The notes under the pieces are model-generated. The model ran no database searches. It saw only the letters and a list, made by a program, of their open reading frames with translations, and was not told where the DNA came from. 64,000 bases of DNA, from NCBI GenBank assembly GCA_964564415.1, contig CAZMAV010000004.1:124001-188000 (forward strand), given 5' to 3'. Within the stretch, counting starts at the first letter, position 1. Every line of letters begins with the position of its first letter. This DNA comes from JALEFZ01 sp964564415. GTDB taxonomy: Bacteria > Bacteroidota > Bacteroidia > J057. Position numbers and translations under genes: made by a program. Shown one piece after another: positions 9,248 to 17,415 of the stretch.

Positions 9248-9693
9248 AAGGATGCGAATGATGGTAAACAGTTATACTCGGCTATGTTTAATCTCTTTTT
9301 CGGGTATAAAGTTCGTCTCAAGGAAAAATCTTTCCTCTCCGAAAGGGGGACTTTTGAGACAAAGTTCCTTCCAGAACAAAAATATAAAACCTTAGAAATA
9401 ATGTAGCCGCTCAATTTCCTGTGTAAGCTTCGAAGTATTACACAGGTTTGGAGTCAGTAAACCCTTGCTTTCAAATGGAAGGACTAAGCTTCATTTTTGT
9501 ATTGTTCAAGGCAATAGAATATTAATGGTGAGCGCATAAGGTATGTTTCATAAGGTTTTAGGTTAATTTGGGTTGTGTTTTTGTTTGTGTTGACCCCCTC
9601 CGGCGAGGGGGTTCTTTTTTCCATCCAAATAAAAATGCTGACCATTCTTCCCGACATACTGGAATTAGGCCTGGAAGATTCCTATTTTTAGTC
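9248..9693. other. Structured noncoding region, possible small RNA or leader
   Basis: About 445 bases without a supported gene. It contains an outer stem GTCTCAA/TTGAGAC (9315-9321 / 9354-9360) enclosing a TCTCC-GAAA-GGGGG hairpin with a GNRA-type loop; a perfect 9-bp stem CCTGTGTAA/TTACACAGG (9418-9426 / 9438-9446) with a CTTCGAAG palindrome in its loop; and a strong plus-strand terminator (9592-9621). No plus-strand gene lies upstream that would need this terminator. The region may encode a small RNA or be a regulated leader of the phosphatase gene. Confidence 0.45.
9592..9621 (+). terminator. Intrinsic terminator with no upstream gene
   Basis: ACCCCCTC (9593-9600), loop CGGC, GAGGGGGT (9605-9612), then TTCTTTTTT: a GC-rich 8-bp stem plus U-tract on the plus strand. 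The nearest plus-strand gene upstream ends at 8396, with minus-strand genes in between. It sits about 75 bases before the start of the phosphatase gene. Confidence 0.85.
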
Positions 9694-10551
9694 ATGAGAA
9701 ATCGATTACGGCAACAGTTGGCATTCATGCAGTCGGTGGCCCGGCAGGCGGGAGCCCTCATGCGAAGCCATTGGAAAAAGCCCCTGGCCGTTCGTCAAAA
9801 GCAGGACCATACCCTGGTAAGCGAGGTGGACCTCAAGATTAGCCAACTTGTCAATCAGAGGGTCTGTAGGCGATATCCCGATTTTGCCCTCCTCACCGAA
9901 GAGCGCTTCTGCCATTTTCAACCTCAGGAAAGAGGGTTTATCGTAGATGAGCTGGACGGAACACAGTCCTATCTAAGGGGTAGGCCAGGATTTACCTTCC
10001 AAATGGCCTATTTTGAGGATTACGAGGACTTAAAAATTGGCCTTATCTACGATCCTCTAAAAGATGTCATGCTGTGGTCCCTGCCCCGGCAGGGTGTTTG
10101 GATCAGCAGGATGGGTTTTGATCGAAAGCTTACTTCCCCAAACCTTCCTCCCTTTTCCGATCTCCGCTATGGACATCATCGCCTTAGGTTCAATGCCTTT
10201 CTATGGCACATCTACCAACAATTAGAGGTTCAGCCCCAGCAAATCATTTCCTCCGGCTGCATTGGTTCGAAGGCCATTGACCTTCTTTTGGGAATATTTG
10301 AAGTCATCATAGGACCCCACCGACATATTCCTGTCTGGGACTGGGCAGCAGGCAAAGCCATGGTTGAGGAAATGGGCTTTGTGGTTTGCCATTTCGATGG
10401 CAGCCAGGCAGAACTGAACGAATTATGTACCCCCCATCCCTTTGGATACCTGATTTGTCCCCAGCCCTATAAAAATCTATTTGTAGAAGAATTGCAGCGA
10501 ATACGGGAGGAGGGCATCCCCAAAAAAAGGCCCCTCAAGCTTCAACTGTGA
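9694..10551 (+). CDS. Inositol monophosphatase/CysQ-family phosphatase
   Basis: 285 aa. Mg-binding residues of the fold are visible: Glu69-Glu70 in LLTEER, Asp85 and Asp88 in DELDGT, and Asp216 in VWDWAAGKA. The usual DPxDGT is DELDGT here. The fold hydrolyses inositol phosphates or, in CysQ, 3'(2'),5'-bisphosphate nucleotides from sulfur metabolism; the substrate cannot be settled from sequence. The start at 9694 is chosen because the ORF could be extended to 9568 only by reading through the terminator hairpin, giving residues unlike the family. Confidence 0.8.
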   Translation: MRNRLRQQLAFMQSVARQAGALMRSHWKKPLAVRQKQDHTLVSEVDLKISQLVNQRVCRRYPDFALLTEERFCHFQPQERGFIVDELDGTQSYLRGRPGFTFQMAYFEDYEDLKIGLIYDPLKDVMLWSLPRQGVWISRMGFDRKLTSPNLPPFSDLRYGHHRLRFNAFLWHIYQQLEVQPQQIISSGCIGSKAIDLLLGIFEVIIGPHRHIPVWDWAAGKAMVEEMGFVVCHFDGSQAELNELCTPHPFGYLICPQPYKNLFVEELQRIREEGIPKKRPLKLQL

Positions 10552-10584
10552 ACCTCACATGTGCAGAGGGAGGAAATTATATAA

Positions 10585-10899
10585 CTATCCCTTGTTTGAT
10601 TTGAGCGATTGAAGCTCTTTCTCTAATGCCTCCACCCTTTTTTGAAGTTGGTCCACCTCTTTCTGATCTGCAAATGAAAAACGGTCCATCATCTGGTCAG
10701 CTAATTCCTTAAGCTTAGATTCAAATTCATCTTTCCTGGCTTCGGTAGAATCAAAAAAATCGTCGAGAATCTTTTTACCCTCCTTCTCAGAAAGCTTTCC
10801 CTTGCCCACCAGGTCATCGATGGATTCCTGTAGTTTTTCCGCCGTCAACGAAGCCAAACCCACACCGGTATATAAAAATTTCTTGAAAAAATCTTCCAT
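10585..10899 (-). CDS. Phasin-like coiled-coil protein
   Basis: 104 aa: a short hydrophobic N-terminal segment (FFKKFLYTGVGLASL), an amphipathic middle and a C-terminal coiled coil (VDQLQKRVEALEKELQSL). This matches small phasin/PhaF-like proteins that coat polyhydroxyalkanoate granules, though such proteins also occur without PHA synthesis and no PHA synthase is in the window. It is convergent with the phosphatase gene and divergent from the HTH gene at 11043, with a palindrome between them. Confidence 0.65.
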   Translation of the reverse strand: MEDFFKKFLYTGVGLASLTAEKLQESIDDLVGKGKLSEKEGKKILDDFFDSTEARKDEFESKLKELADQMMDRFSFADQKEVDQLQKRVEALEKELQSLKSNKG

Positions 10900-10948
10900 T
10901 TTCCTCTGTTGTTACATGATCCCAAGTACCTTTTAAGTCAGGATCAGG

Positions 10949-10967
10949 ATTAGTATAGCATACTAAT
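10949..10967. promoter_or_regulatory. 19-bp palindrome, likely operator
   Basis: ATTAGTAT (10949-10956), spacer AGC, ATACTAAT (10960-10967): a perfect 8-bp inverted repeat. It lies between the phasin-like gene (start 10899, minus) and the HTH gene (start 11043, plus), where a dimeric regulator could control both. Confidence 0.5.
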
Positions 10968-11042
10968 TTAGCACAAAAAAACACAAAAATAATCCATTCT
11001 TTATGACAAAATCGTCAACTTGCTATTAAAACTTCTACTCAG

Positions 11043-11444
11043 ATGGGATATAAGGTAGATCTCAGTACGGAAGAATCCTACATCCTGGCAGACAAGATGA
11101 AGGAGATCAACAATAAAAAGCTCTCAAGAAGGCTTTTGGCCATTTCCCTCCGCCATTTCGGATATAAGGTAAAGGACATTTGCCTAATCGTAGGGGTAAG
11201 TGAAAAAACCCTGACTACCTGGATCAAGCTATTTCTGGAGGGAGGCTTTGATCGGCTGCTTGAACTCAATTATCCCGAAAAGCGAAGCAGCAAACTGGCG
11301 CCATACGAGGCTGCCATTAGGACATACAGGAAAGAATATCCCAAGGCCAGGCTAGAAGATTTACAGGAGTGGCTGCGTAGGGACCAGGGGGTAGAAGTAG
11401 AGTACAGTTGGCTATATCGGTATATTGAGCGCCATTCGCTTTGA
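11043..11444 (+). CDS. IS630-type helix-turn-helix protein without a transposase domain
   Basis: 133 aa containing an N-terminal HTH (RRLLAISLRHFGYKVKDICL and GVSEKTLTTWIKLF) and a second winged-helix-like part (YRKEYPKARLEDLQEWLRR, YSWLYRYIERH). This is the DNA-binding half of IS630-family transposases, or the orfA of two-frame members. No DDE catalytic part follows: after the stop only 19 bases separate it from a convergent esterase gene. It may be a domesticated DNA-binding protein or a transposon remnant. No terminal inverted repeats were recognised. Confidence 0.7.
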   Translation: MGYKVDLSTEESYILADKMKEINNKKLSRRLLAISLRHFGYKVKDICLIVGVSEKTLTTWIKLFLEGGFDRLLELNYPEKRSSKLAPYEAAIRTYRKEYPKARLEDLQEWLRRDQGVEVEYSWLYRYIERHSL

Positions 11445-11463
11445 TAGGGAAAATTTTGAGACT

Positions 11464-12435
11464 TTAGGAGGCCTTCCGAATCGTCGAACTGCTGTTTTCC
11501 TCTTCCCGCTCTTGGAAGGCTTGCTGGAAAAAATCAGCCATTTTATCAATGGCCTGCTGAGCCTCGGGTACATACTTCCAGAAAAGATGCCAGACGTGGA
11601 GAAGTCCATCGTAGAGTTGGAGTTCCACTTCTCCTCCATCCTGACGGATTTTCTTTTCTAACCCAATGGCATCATCGGTAAGGACTTCTTTGGTACTGGC
11701 CTGTATGAGCATAGGTGAGAGGTCATTGAGGCTGGCATTCAGGGGAGAGATCATGGGGTGGTAAATGGTGTATTTCCCGGCATATACAATTCCCCAGTCC
11801 CTGACTTGGTTTACGCTGACAATAGGATCGAAGGCTTGGTTTTCGCTGGCAGAATCTCCGGCAAAACTCAGGTCTACCCAGGGACACATGAGGGCTACAG
11901 CAGCAGGTTGAGGGCTATTCATCTGGCGCAGGGTAATCAGGGTAGACATGATCAGCCCTCCTCCGGCCGAGTCTCCTGTCATAGCGATGTCCTGGGGATT
12001 ATATCCCTTGAGGATCAACCATTCATAGGCATGGACTACATCTTCGAGGGCTGCGGGAAAGGGATGTTCCGGCACCAGGCGGTAATCCACACTTATGGCA
12101 ACACAGTGAGAGGCCTGAGCAATGCGAGCCGCTAATGCCCGATGGGTCTGGATAGAACCGACGGCATAGCCTCCACCATGGACAAAGAGGATGACCTTGG
12201 TCATATCCGCCTGTCTGGGATAGTACCATTCTGCGGCTATCTTACCTATTTTAATAGCCTTTGTTTTCACTCCTCTTGGCATATTGAGGGGAAGGGCACT
12301 CATGTCCAGCAGTCGACGAAGCGACTGAATCTGAGTGATATCCTTGTTCAAAGCCCTGCCTATATTATTGGCAGAGAGCTTGATAAGTTGATGTTGTAAG
12401 CTTGGCATGGGATCCAATCTTAAGTTTATAGCCAC
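11464..12435 (-). CDS. Alpha/beta hydrolase of the hormone-sensitive-lipase (acetylesterase) family
   Basis: 323 aa. The oxyanion-hole motif HGGG (residues 86-89) and the nucleophile elbow GDSAGG with Ser156 are the HSL-family signature; a later acidic residue near EVLTDDA and a histidine in LLHVWH complete the expected triad. It probably acts on short-chain esters in the cytoplasm, as no signal peptide is seen. An internal Met at residue 10 (start 12408) is an alternative start. Confidence 0.88.
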   Translation of the reverse strand: MAINLRLDPMPSLQHQLIKLSANNIGRALNKDITQIQSLRRLLDMSALPLNMPRGVKTKAIKIGKIAAEWYYPRQADMTKVILFVHGGGYAVGSIQTHRALAARIAQASHCVAISVDYRLVPEHPFPAALEDVVHAYEWLILKGYNPQDIAMTGDSAGGGLIMSTLITLRQMNSPQPAAVALMCPWVDLSFAGDSASENQAFDPIVSVNQVRDWGIVYAGKYTIYHPMISPLNASLNDLSPMLIQASTKEVLTDDAIGLEKKIRQDGGEVELQLYDGLLHVWHLFWKYVPEAQQAIDKMADFFQQAFQEREEENSSSTIRKAS

Positions 12436-12528
12436 ACAATCATAGTCCTTATTATTCTAAAATAGGTAAAAACTATCATTTGTTGCAAGAATAGAAATAC
12501 TAATATATTACTTTCTGCATATGTTTGG

Positions 12529-14334
12529 TCATACAAAGATTAGCATACCTGCAATGGAGGCAGTAAGGAAGGCGGCAAAGGTACCTCCCAACAAAGCCCT
12601 CATGCTAAGTTCGGAGAGATTTTTACGCTGGCCCGGAGCCAGGGCACCTATCCCCCCTATTTGTATCCCTATCGAAGCAAAATTGGCGAAGCCACAAAGG
12701 GCATAGGTGGCGATTACGACAGATTTATAGTTACGGACTACCCCCTCATCCATGAGTTCGCCCAGGCTGGTGTAGGCGTAAAACTCATTCAAGATGGTCT
12801 TTTCTCCCAACAACTGCCCGACCAAGAGGATATCTTCTTGTGGAACGCCCATCAACCAGGCGAAGGGAGCTCCCACCAAACCGAGGATAAAGGTCAGGTT
12901 GAAGGACTGGTATCTGCCTTCGGTCCATTCCCTGACCCAGTCATTGAGGCCTGTCCAGGCTCCCAGCCAATCACCAAAAAAGGAGTTGAGCAGGGCCATG
13001 ATTGCGGTAAAGACCATGAGCATGACCCCTACATTTACGGCCAGTTTCAGTCCGTCAGTGATGCCGTTGGAAAGGGCGTCCAGGATATTGGTACCAATCT
13101 TTTCCTTGGGTACACTCAAATCCTCTTGGGTCTCCTCGGTTTCGGGGACCATGATTTTTGCCAGTACGAGGGCTGCCGGGGCAGACATTACCGAAGCCGT
13201 GATGAGATGCTTGGCAAAATCCGCTGCCTGTTTCTCATCGCCCCCTCCCAAAAAGGTCACATAGGCAGCAAATACGCCCCCGGCAATGGTGGCAAAGCCT
13301 CCTGTCATCAGGGCCATGATCTCCGAGCGGGTCATCTTATTCAAGTAGGGCTTGATCAGGAGGGGAGCTTCGGTCTGCCCGACAAATATATTGCCAGCAG
13401 CAGCGAGGCTTTCGGCACCGGAGAGGTTCATGGTCTTGTTCATGATCCAGGCAAAACCATAGACAATGCGCTGCAAGATACCCAGGTAATAGAGCACAGA
13501 CATAATGGCAGAGAAAAATACTATGGTAGGCAGGATCTGAAAGGCAAAAATATTGCCAAAGCTGTCGCTGTCGGCCAGGTCGCCAAACATGAATATAGCC
13601 CCGGCCTTGCTGTAGTTTAACAGATTAACCATGCCCTTGGAGGCAGCCTGAATCGCCAGTCCCACACCTGGAACTTGAAGAACCAATACGGCTACCAGGA
13701 TTTGCAGGCTGATGCCTATCAGGACCAGACGCCAATTAATGGCTTTTCGGTGGGTAGAGAAAAGTACGGCAATGCCCAGCATGACCAGGATGCCCAGGAC
13801 TCCTCTTAGGAGATCAGAGAGGGCAAAACTCCCTTGTTTTAAGGTTCTTTTACCCAAAACAAGTTTTTTTTCCCTGGAAATGAGTCGAATTCCACCTTCA
13901 TCTGTCCATTCCATGTGGTAAACTTCAATTCGTCTTTGCGAATCCAAGTCTCCCCCGCTCATATCAGCTATTTTTTCCCCTTCAGAAAAGAAGATCATCC
14001 TGTTGGAGTCCTCCTTGCTATAATAAGAAATAGAATCGATCCCACTTTGAATGTCTACCTTTTCGAAGCTCAGGAAGAGGCTATCGCCGTTGACCGACCA
14101 CTTACCTTCTCTCTTCAGGGTATCCAGAAAGAGGGTCAGGGTCCCATTGCTGTCTATGAGGAGGCGATAATTTTGTCTTCGGTCAAAGTCACTTTTCTGA
14201 CCATTCTCCTCCATGCTGAAGATGTCCCATTTGTAAGCTAGGGTATCCCCGGTCCAGCCTTGTGAATGAAGGGGAAGAATCAAAACGATATAGCCCAGGA
14301 GGAAGGCGATGCTGCCTCTTATGGTATTTTTCAT
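12529..14334 (-). CDS. CNT-family nucleoside transporter with N-terminal secreted lipocalin-like domain
   Basis: 601 aa. Residues ~1-25 form a signal peptide (IAFLLGYIVLILPLHSQG). Residues ~26-165 are beta-strand-rich (YKWDIFSMEENGQ, YRLLIDSNGTLTLFL, KWSVNGDSLFLSF), resembling the small lipocalin-like stress domains of Bacteroidota secreted proteins. From ~170 to the end is a concentrative nucleoside transporter core with many helices and conserved segments (AAAGNIFVGQTEAPLLIKPY, MTGGFATIAGGVFAAYVTF, NEFYAYTSLGEL). The core couples nucleoside uptake to Na+ or H+. A typical bacterial CNT is ~400 aa, so the N-terminal ~170 residues are an addition. Confidence 0.88.
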   Translation of the reverse strand: MKNTIRGSIAFLLGYIVLILPLHSQGWTGDTLAYKWDIFSMEENGQKSDFDRRQNYRLLIDSNGTLTLFLDTLKREGKWSVNGDSLFLSFEKVDIQSGIDSISYYSKEDSNRMIFFSEGEKIADMSGGDLDSQRRIEVYHMEWTDEGGIRLISREKKLVLGKRTLKQGSFALSDLLRGVLGILVMLGIAVLFSTHRKAINWRLVLIGISLQILVAVLVLQVPGVGLAIQAASKGMVNLLNYSKAGAIFMFGDLADSDSFGNIFAFQILPTIVFFSAIMSVLYYLGILQRIVYGFAWIMNKTMNLSGAESLAAAGNIFVGQTEAPLLIKPYLNKMTRSEIMALMTGGFATIAGGVFAAYVTFLGGGDEKQAADFAKHLITASVMSAPAALVLAKIMVPETEETQEDLSVPKEKIGTNILDALSNGITDGLKLAVNVGVMLMVFTAIMALLNSFFGDWLGAWTGLNDWVREWTEGRYQSFNLTFILGLVGAPFAWLMGVPQEDILLVGQLLGEKTILNEFYAYTSLGELMDEGVVRNYKSVVIATYALCGFANFASIGIQIGGIGALAPGQRKNLSELSMRALLGGTFAAFLTASIAGMLIFV

Positions 14335-14413
14335 GAAACAGAATTTGGGAAATTTAAAAGTATATCAAATTGCTGGCATTAACAATCCGGGGATCAAGAT
14401 GGCTATCCGGGGC

Positions 14414-16060
14414 TTATTTTTCTTCTTCTTTCTTGGGATCTTGATTTATATTGAGAGAAACGAGCTGTGCCCTTCCTTTATTCCCTTCGATGATCAGGGT
14501 TGTGAGCAGATCTTCGTTGAGCCACTGGGTAAAGGCTTTGATGAAATACTGGTCCCGACGCTCCCCTTCGTAGACCATCTTTCTTGGAGCATAGGTTCCT
14601 TTTTCGAGGTCTACCTCCCGATAATACAAGCGGTCGGGACCCCTGAGCTTATCACCGGAGGATTCTCGTGTGAGGAGTTTCATGCGCTTGGCCTCCCGGT
14701 CGACCTCCATGTGATAAAAATACCCTGTTCTTTCTATAACCTGAGTGGCACGCTGAAGACTGGGTATAACCAAAGCTTTAAGGATGGTACCATCCGGATC
14801 GAATTCAAAGAGGATGATTTCTTCGGCATACTCTTCAAAACTACCTCTACGGGGAAAATTTACCGTTACAGCATTTGGAGTGTTTAGCATATACTTCTGC
14901 ACCACCAACCATAGGCTCTCATCGGCCATTTCTACCATTTCGGTAACGAGATAATGCTCAAAGCGACGGTTGGGTTTTAGCCCAAAGTCCTCCCTCACCT
15001 TTCCGACCTGAACCTTAAGACCAGAACTGATGTTGGCCTTCCGCCTGAGATCTACCTCCATCTTGGAAAAATCAAAATTAATGATATCGAAGCTCTTTAC
15101 TCCCCTTAGCTTTCCTCTTTTCACTCTGTCGGCAAGGCTGAGGTAGACCCTTCCCCTGGCCCCCACCTTGATGAGATTGAAGCCGCTGTAGGGGTCCAGG
15201 AGTTCTCTCCAGTCAGGCAATTCGTCATAAGAAAGTGAGGTCGGAGTTTCGCCTTTCGCATCCTGATAGATGGTGACCCGGCTTTTTCGGTCGAAGATGC
15301 CGGTGTAAATTTTCCCTTCATCATCGATACCGGCTCCTATGCTGACCCACTTTTTTTTATTCCCCCATCTCAGGGTATCCCTGTGGTACCACTCTTTAGC
15401 ATAGAGGTCAAAGATCATGTAACTGATCCCTCCGGTGCGGGTGTGAATGGCTTCCAGATCTTCATAACTTCGGATAAAGTCATCCATGTAGTAGCTTCTT
15501 TTGCCTGGACGATAGCCTACGGGCTGGGAGAGCATGAGAAACCGGCCATTGGGGGAGGTATAGAAAGAGACAGGATTGGCATATCTTCCATCGTTAAGCC
15601 AGATACTCTCGGTTTCCAGGATATTGCCACTTTTCAAGCCCAGGGTCCTGTGACGGGCGTGGTAGTTGTGGGCACGATAGTCGTATTCTATGGTGTAGAG
15701 ATGGACAAGGGTATCTTCTATTTCCTGGTAAAAAATACTTTCCTCCCTTTCAAGGATAATCTCTGCACTGCTGAGTTCTTCCAGAAAGAGGTCGTAATGG
15801 GTCATCTCCAGGCTTCCATTTCTGGACCAGCTTTTTTCCCAAATGTGGACAAAGCTTCCATCGCTCATGCGAAGGCAGGGATCGTGGGTAAGGAAGACCT
15901 CTTCGCTACTCAGACTTGGAGTAGCATAGGGGTACATCAGGTCCTCATCAGTGGGAAATTTCTTGATTATTTTGGAATTGATGATGCGCTGTCCGACGCA
16001 GCACCCCGGGAGGAGAAGGAAGGATATTATTGTGACAAGTATTAGTTTTGATAGCTTCAT
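14414..16060 (-). CDS. Large secreted or lipid-anchored protein of unknown function
   Basis: About 548 aa from the Met at 16060 (MKLSKLILVTIISF). The hydrophobic signal ends in LLLPGCCVGQ, which fits a lipobox. The rest is a string of short beta-type segments with repeated aromatic/charged motifs, possibly a propeller or jelly-roll fold; no catalytic motif is recognised. The 7-codon longer start at 16081 is less likely because it only adds MLLFFPY before the signal. It sits between the nucleoside transporter and the sigma/anti-sigma pair on the same strand but with sizeable gaps. Confidence 0.75.
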   Translation of the reverse strand: MKLSKLILVTIISFLLLPGCCVGQRIINSKIIKKFPTDEDLMYPYATPSLSSEEVFLTHDPCLRMSDGSFVHIWEKSWSRNGSLEMTHYDLFLEELSSAEIILEREESIFYQEIEDTLVHLYTIEYDYRAHNYHARHRTLGLKSGNILETESIWLNDGRYANPVSFYTSPNGRFLMLSQPVGYRPGKRSYYMDDFIRSYEDLEAIHTRTGGISYMIFDLYAKEWYHRDTLRWGNKKKWVSIGAGIDDEGKIYTGIFDRKSRVTIYQDAKGETPTSLSYDELPDWRELLDPYSGFNLIKVGARGRVYLSLADRVKRGKLRGVKSFDIINFDFSKMEVDLRRKANISSGLKVQVGKVREDFGLKPNRRFEHYLVTEMVEMADESLWLVVQKYMLNTPNAVTVNFPRRGSFEEYAEEIILFEFDPDGTILKALVIPSLQRATQVIERTGYFYHMEVDREAKRMKLLTRESSGDKLRGPDRLYYREVDLEKGTYAPRKMVYEGERRDQYFIKAFTQWLNEDLLTTLIIEGNKGRAQLVSLNINQDPKKEEEK

Positions 16061-16151
16061 ATAAGGGAAAAATAACAGCAAAAGCCATAGGAATCAACCA
16101 TGGCAGAAAAAGCATTTCGCTTGATAAGAAGGGAGAACAGGAGAAAATGCA

Positions 16152-16180
16152 CAAAAAAAGGCAGGATGAACCCTGCCTTT
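16152..16180 (-). terminator. Intrinsic terminator of the sigma/anti-sigma operon
   Basis: AAAGGCAGG (16157-16165) pairs with CCTGCCTTT (16172-16180); on the minus strand the stem is followed by a U-run from the A-tract at 16153-16159. It lies about 20 bases after the stop of the anti-sigma-like gene. Confidence 0.75.
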
Positions 16181-16201
16181 ACCTTAAATTCTCTAGGTCT
16201 T

Positions 16202-16735
16202 TTAGCGATCCTTGAGGTGATCTCTCAATTCTTCCAGGCAGTCTACTTTGGCTTGATAGAGGGAAAGCATGTCTGCGGCCTTTTCAGAGTCATAGTCAAC
16301 CCTGGCCATTTTTGCTTTGAGTTCTGCCAGTCGATCATTGATTTTGCCTACTTTCTGGAGGATGGCCTTGGCTTTCTGATCCCATTCTATGCTGTAGGTT
16401 TGGATTTCCTTGAGTAATGATTGTATTTCCTGCTGATACTCTTTTTCCGCCTTTCTCCAGTCATCGATGGAGGAAGGCAGTTTGACCGCTGGCAGATCGG
16501 CCACGGTCATTTCGCTCTGCTGTGGCAAGCTGTCGCGAAAATTCCACCACAGCCCCGCTACCATGCCCAAGAGCAAAAGGGCAGCAGCTGCCTGAATGAG
16601 GGGGTATCGCCTCCAGAGGGGACGACTTTTTTTGTCCAGGTTGCCGCTGATTTCTCGCCAAACACGGTCTCCCGGTGGTTCCACATCCAGGTGCTCTCGG
16701 TGCTGGGCTATATATTCTTCCAATTTTTGTTGCAT
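16202..16735 (-). CDS. Putative anti-sigma factor, single-pass membrane protein
   Basis: 177 aa. A ~40-residue cytoplasmic N-terminus (MQQKLEEYIAQHREHLDVEP) is followed by one helix (LIQAAAALLLLGMVAGLWW, about residues 46-64) and a long extracytoplasmic coiled coil (about 90-175). It starts 29 bases after the ECF sigma gene, the usual position for an anti-sigma factor. No zinc-binding HXXXCXXC motif is seen, so the N-terminus is not of the ZAS type. The coiled coil could sense an envelope signal. Function is inferred from position and topology. Confidence 0.65.
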   Translation of the reverse strand: MQQKLEEYIAQHREHLDVEPPGDRVWREISGNLDKKSRPLWRRYPLIQAAAALLLLGMVAGLWWNFRDSLPQQSEMTVADLPAVKLPSSIDDWRKAEKEYQQEIQSLLKEIQTYSIEWDQKAKAILQKVGKINDRLAELKAKMARVDYDSEKAADMLSLYQAKVDCLEELRDHLKDR

Positions 16736-16764
16736 GAATCTCTTTGCTAAAAATTAAAATGAAA

Positions 16765-17382
16765 CTACTGGGTCTCAAGGGTTTTGGAAAGCCGCTCGCG
16801 GAGCAGTTTCTTGGCTCTGTGGTATTGAGACTTAGAGGTCGATACCGAGACACCCAAAATTTCACTTATTTCCTGATGGTCATAGCCTTCCAATTGGTAG
16901 AGGTTAAAGATAACCCTGCATCCCTGTGGAAGGTTTTTGATCTCTTGATGGACTTTTGCCGGTGAGATGTCCGACCAAAGGTAGGTTTCTGGCTCATCCT
17001 CAGAAAATTCCATCACACGCTCATCAATGCTTTCAAAAAAAATCTTTCTCTTATGGAGGACACTCAGGCACTTATTGACCACGATCCTCTTGATCCAGGC
17101 CCCAAAAGAAGACCTTCCCTCGAAGCTGTGAATATTGTTAAAGGCGTTAAAAAATGCCTCCTGGAGGGCATCCTCGGCAGAAGCCTGATCTCCCAGCATA
17201 CGAATGCAGAGGTTGTACATGGCGCGGCTATACAATTGATACAAGCGAAACTGCGCCGTTCGGTCGCCTTTCTTGCAGGCTTCTATGAGGTCCAGGTGTA
17301 TGTTATAATTGTTCTTGCCCAAGGTAGTAATCAGGTGTGATTGATCGATTGTTTCCTTCCCAAAGATGGAGCTTGCCCTCAA
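16765..17382 (-). CDS. ECF RNA polymerase sigma factor
   Basis: Up to 205 aa with region 2 (FRLYQLYSRAMYNLC, ASAEDALQEAFFNAF, SSFGAWIKRIVVNKC) and region 4 (YDHQEISEILGVSVSTSKSQ, HRAKKLLRERL). It would direct polymerase to a stress or envelope regulon, held by the membrane protein encoded just downstream. The first codon listed is TTG (17382); a later TTG about 20 codons in (LGKNNYNIH) is an alternative. Neither has a Shine-Dalgarno sequence, so the start is uncertain. No ATG exists before region 2. Confidence 0.88.
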   Translation of the reverse strand: MRASSIFGKETIDQSHLITTLGKNNYNIHLDLIEACKKGDRTAQFRLYQLYSRAMYNLCIRMLGDQASAEDALQEAFFNAFNNIHSFEGRSSFGAWIKRIVVNKCLSVLHKRKIFFESIDERVMEFSEDEPETYLWSDISPAKVHQEIKNLPQGCRVIFNLYQLEGYDHQEISEILGVSVSTSKSQYHRAKKLLRERLSKTLETQ

Positions 17383-17415
17383 GGGTTGGGATAATATAAG
17401 GATTTCTTCAAAAAA

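Noticed and set aside
12661..13620. 319-codon plus-strand ORF
   Set aside because: It is antisense to the nucleoside transporter core and is a by-product of that gene's codon pattern.
14309..14887. 192-codon plus-strand ORF
   Set aside because: It is opposite the large secreted protein and the transporter start; composition is not protein-like.
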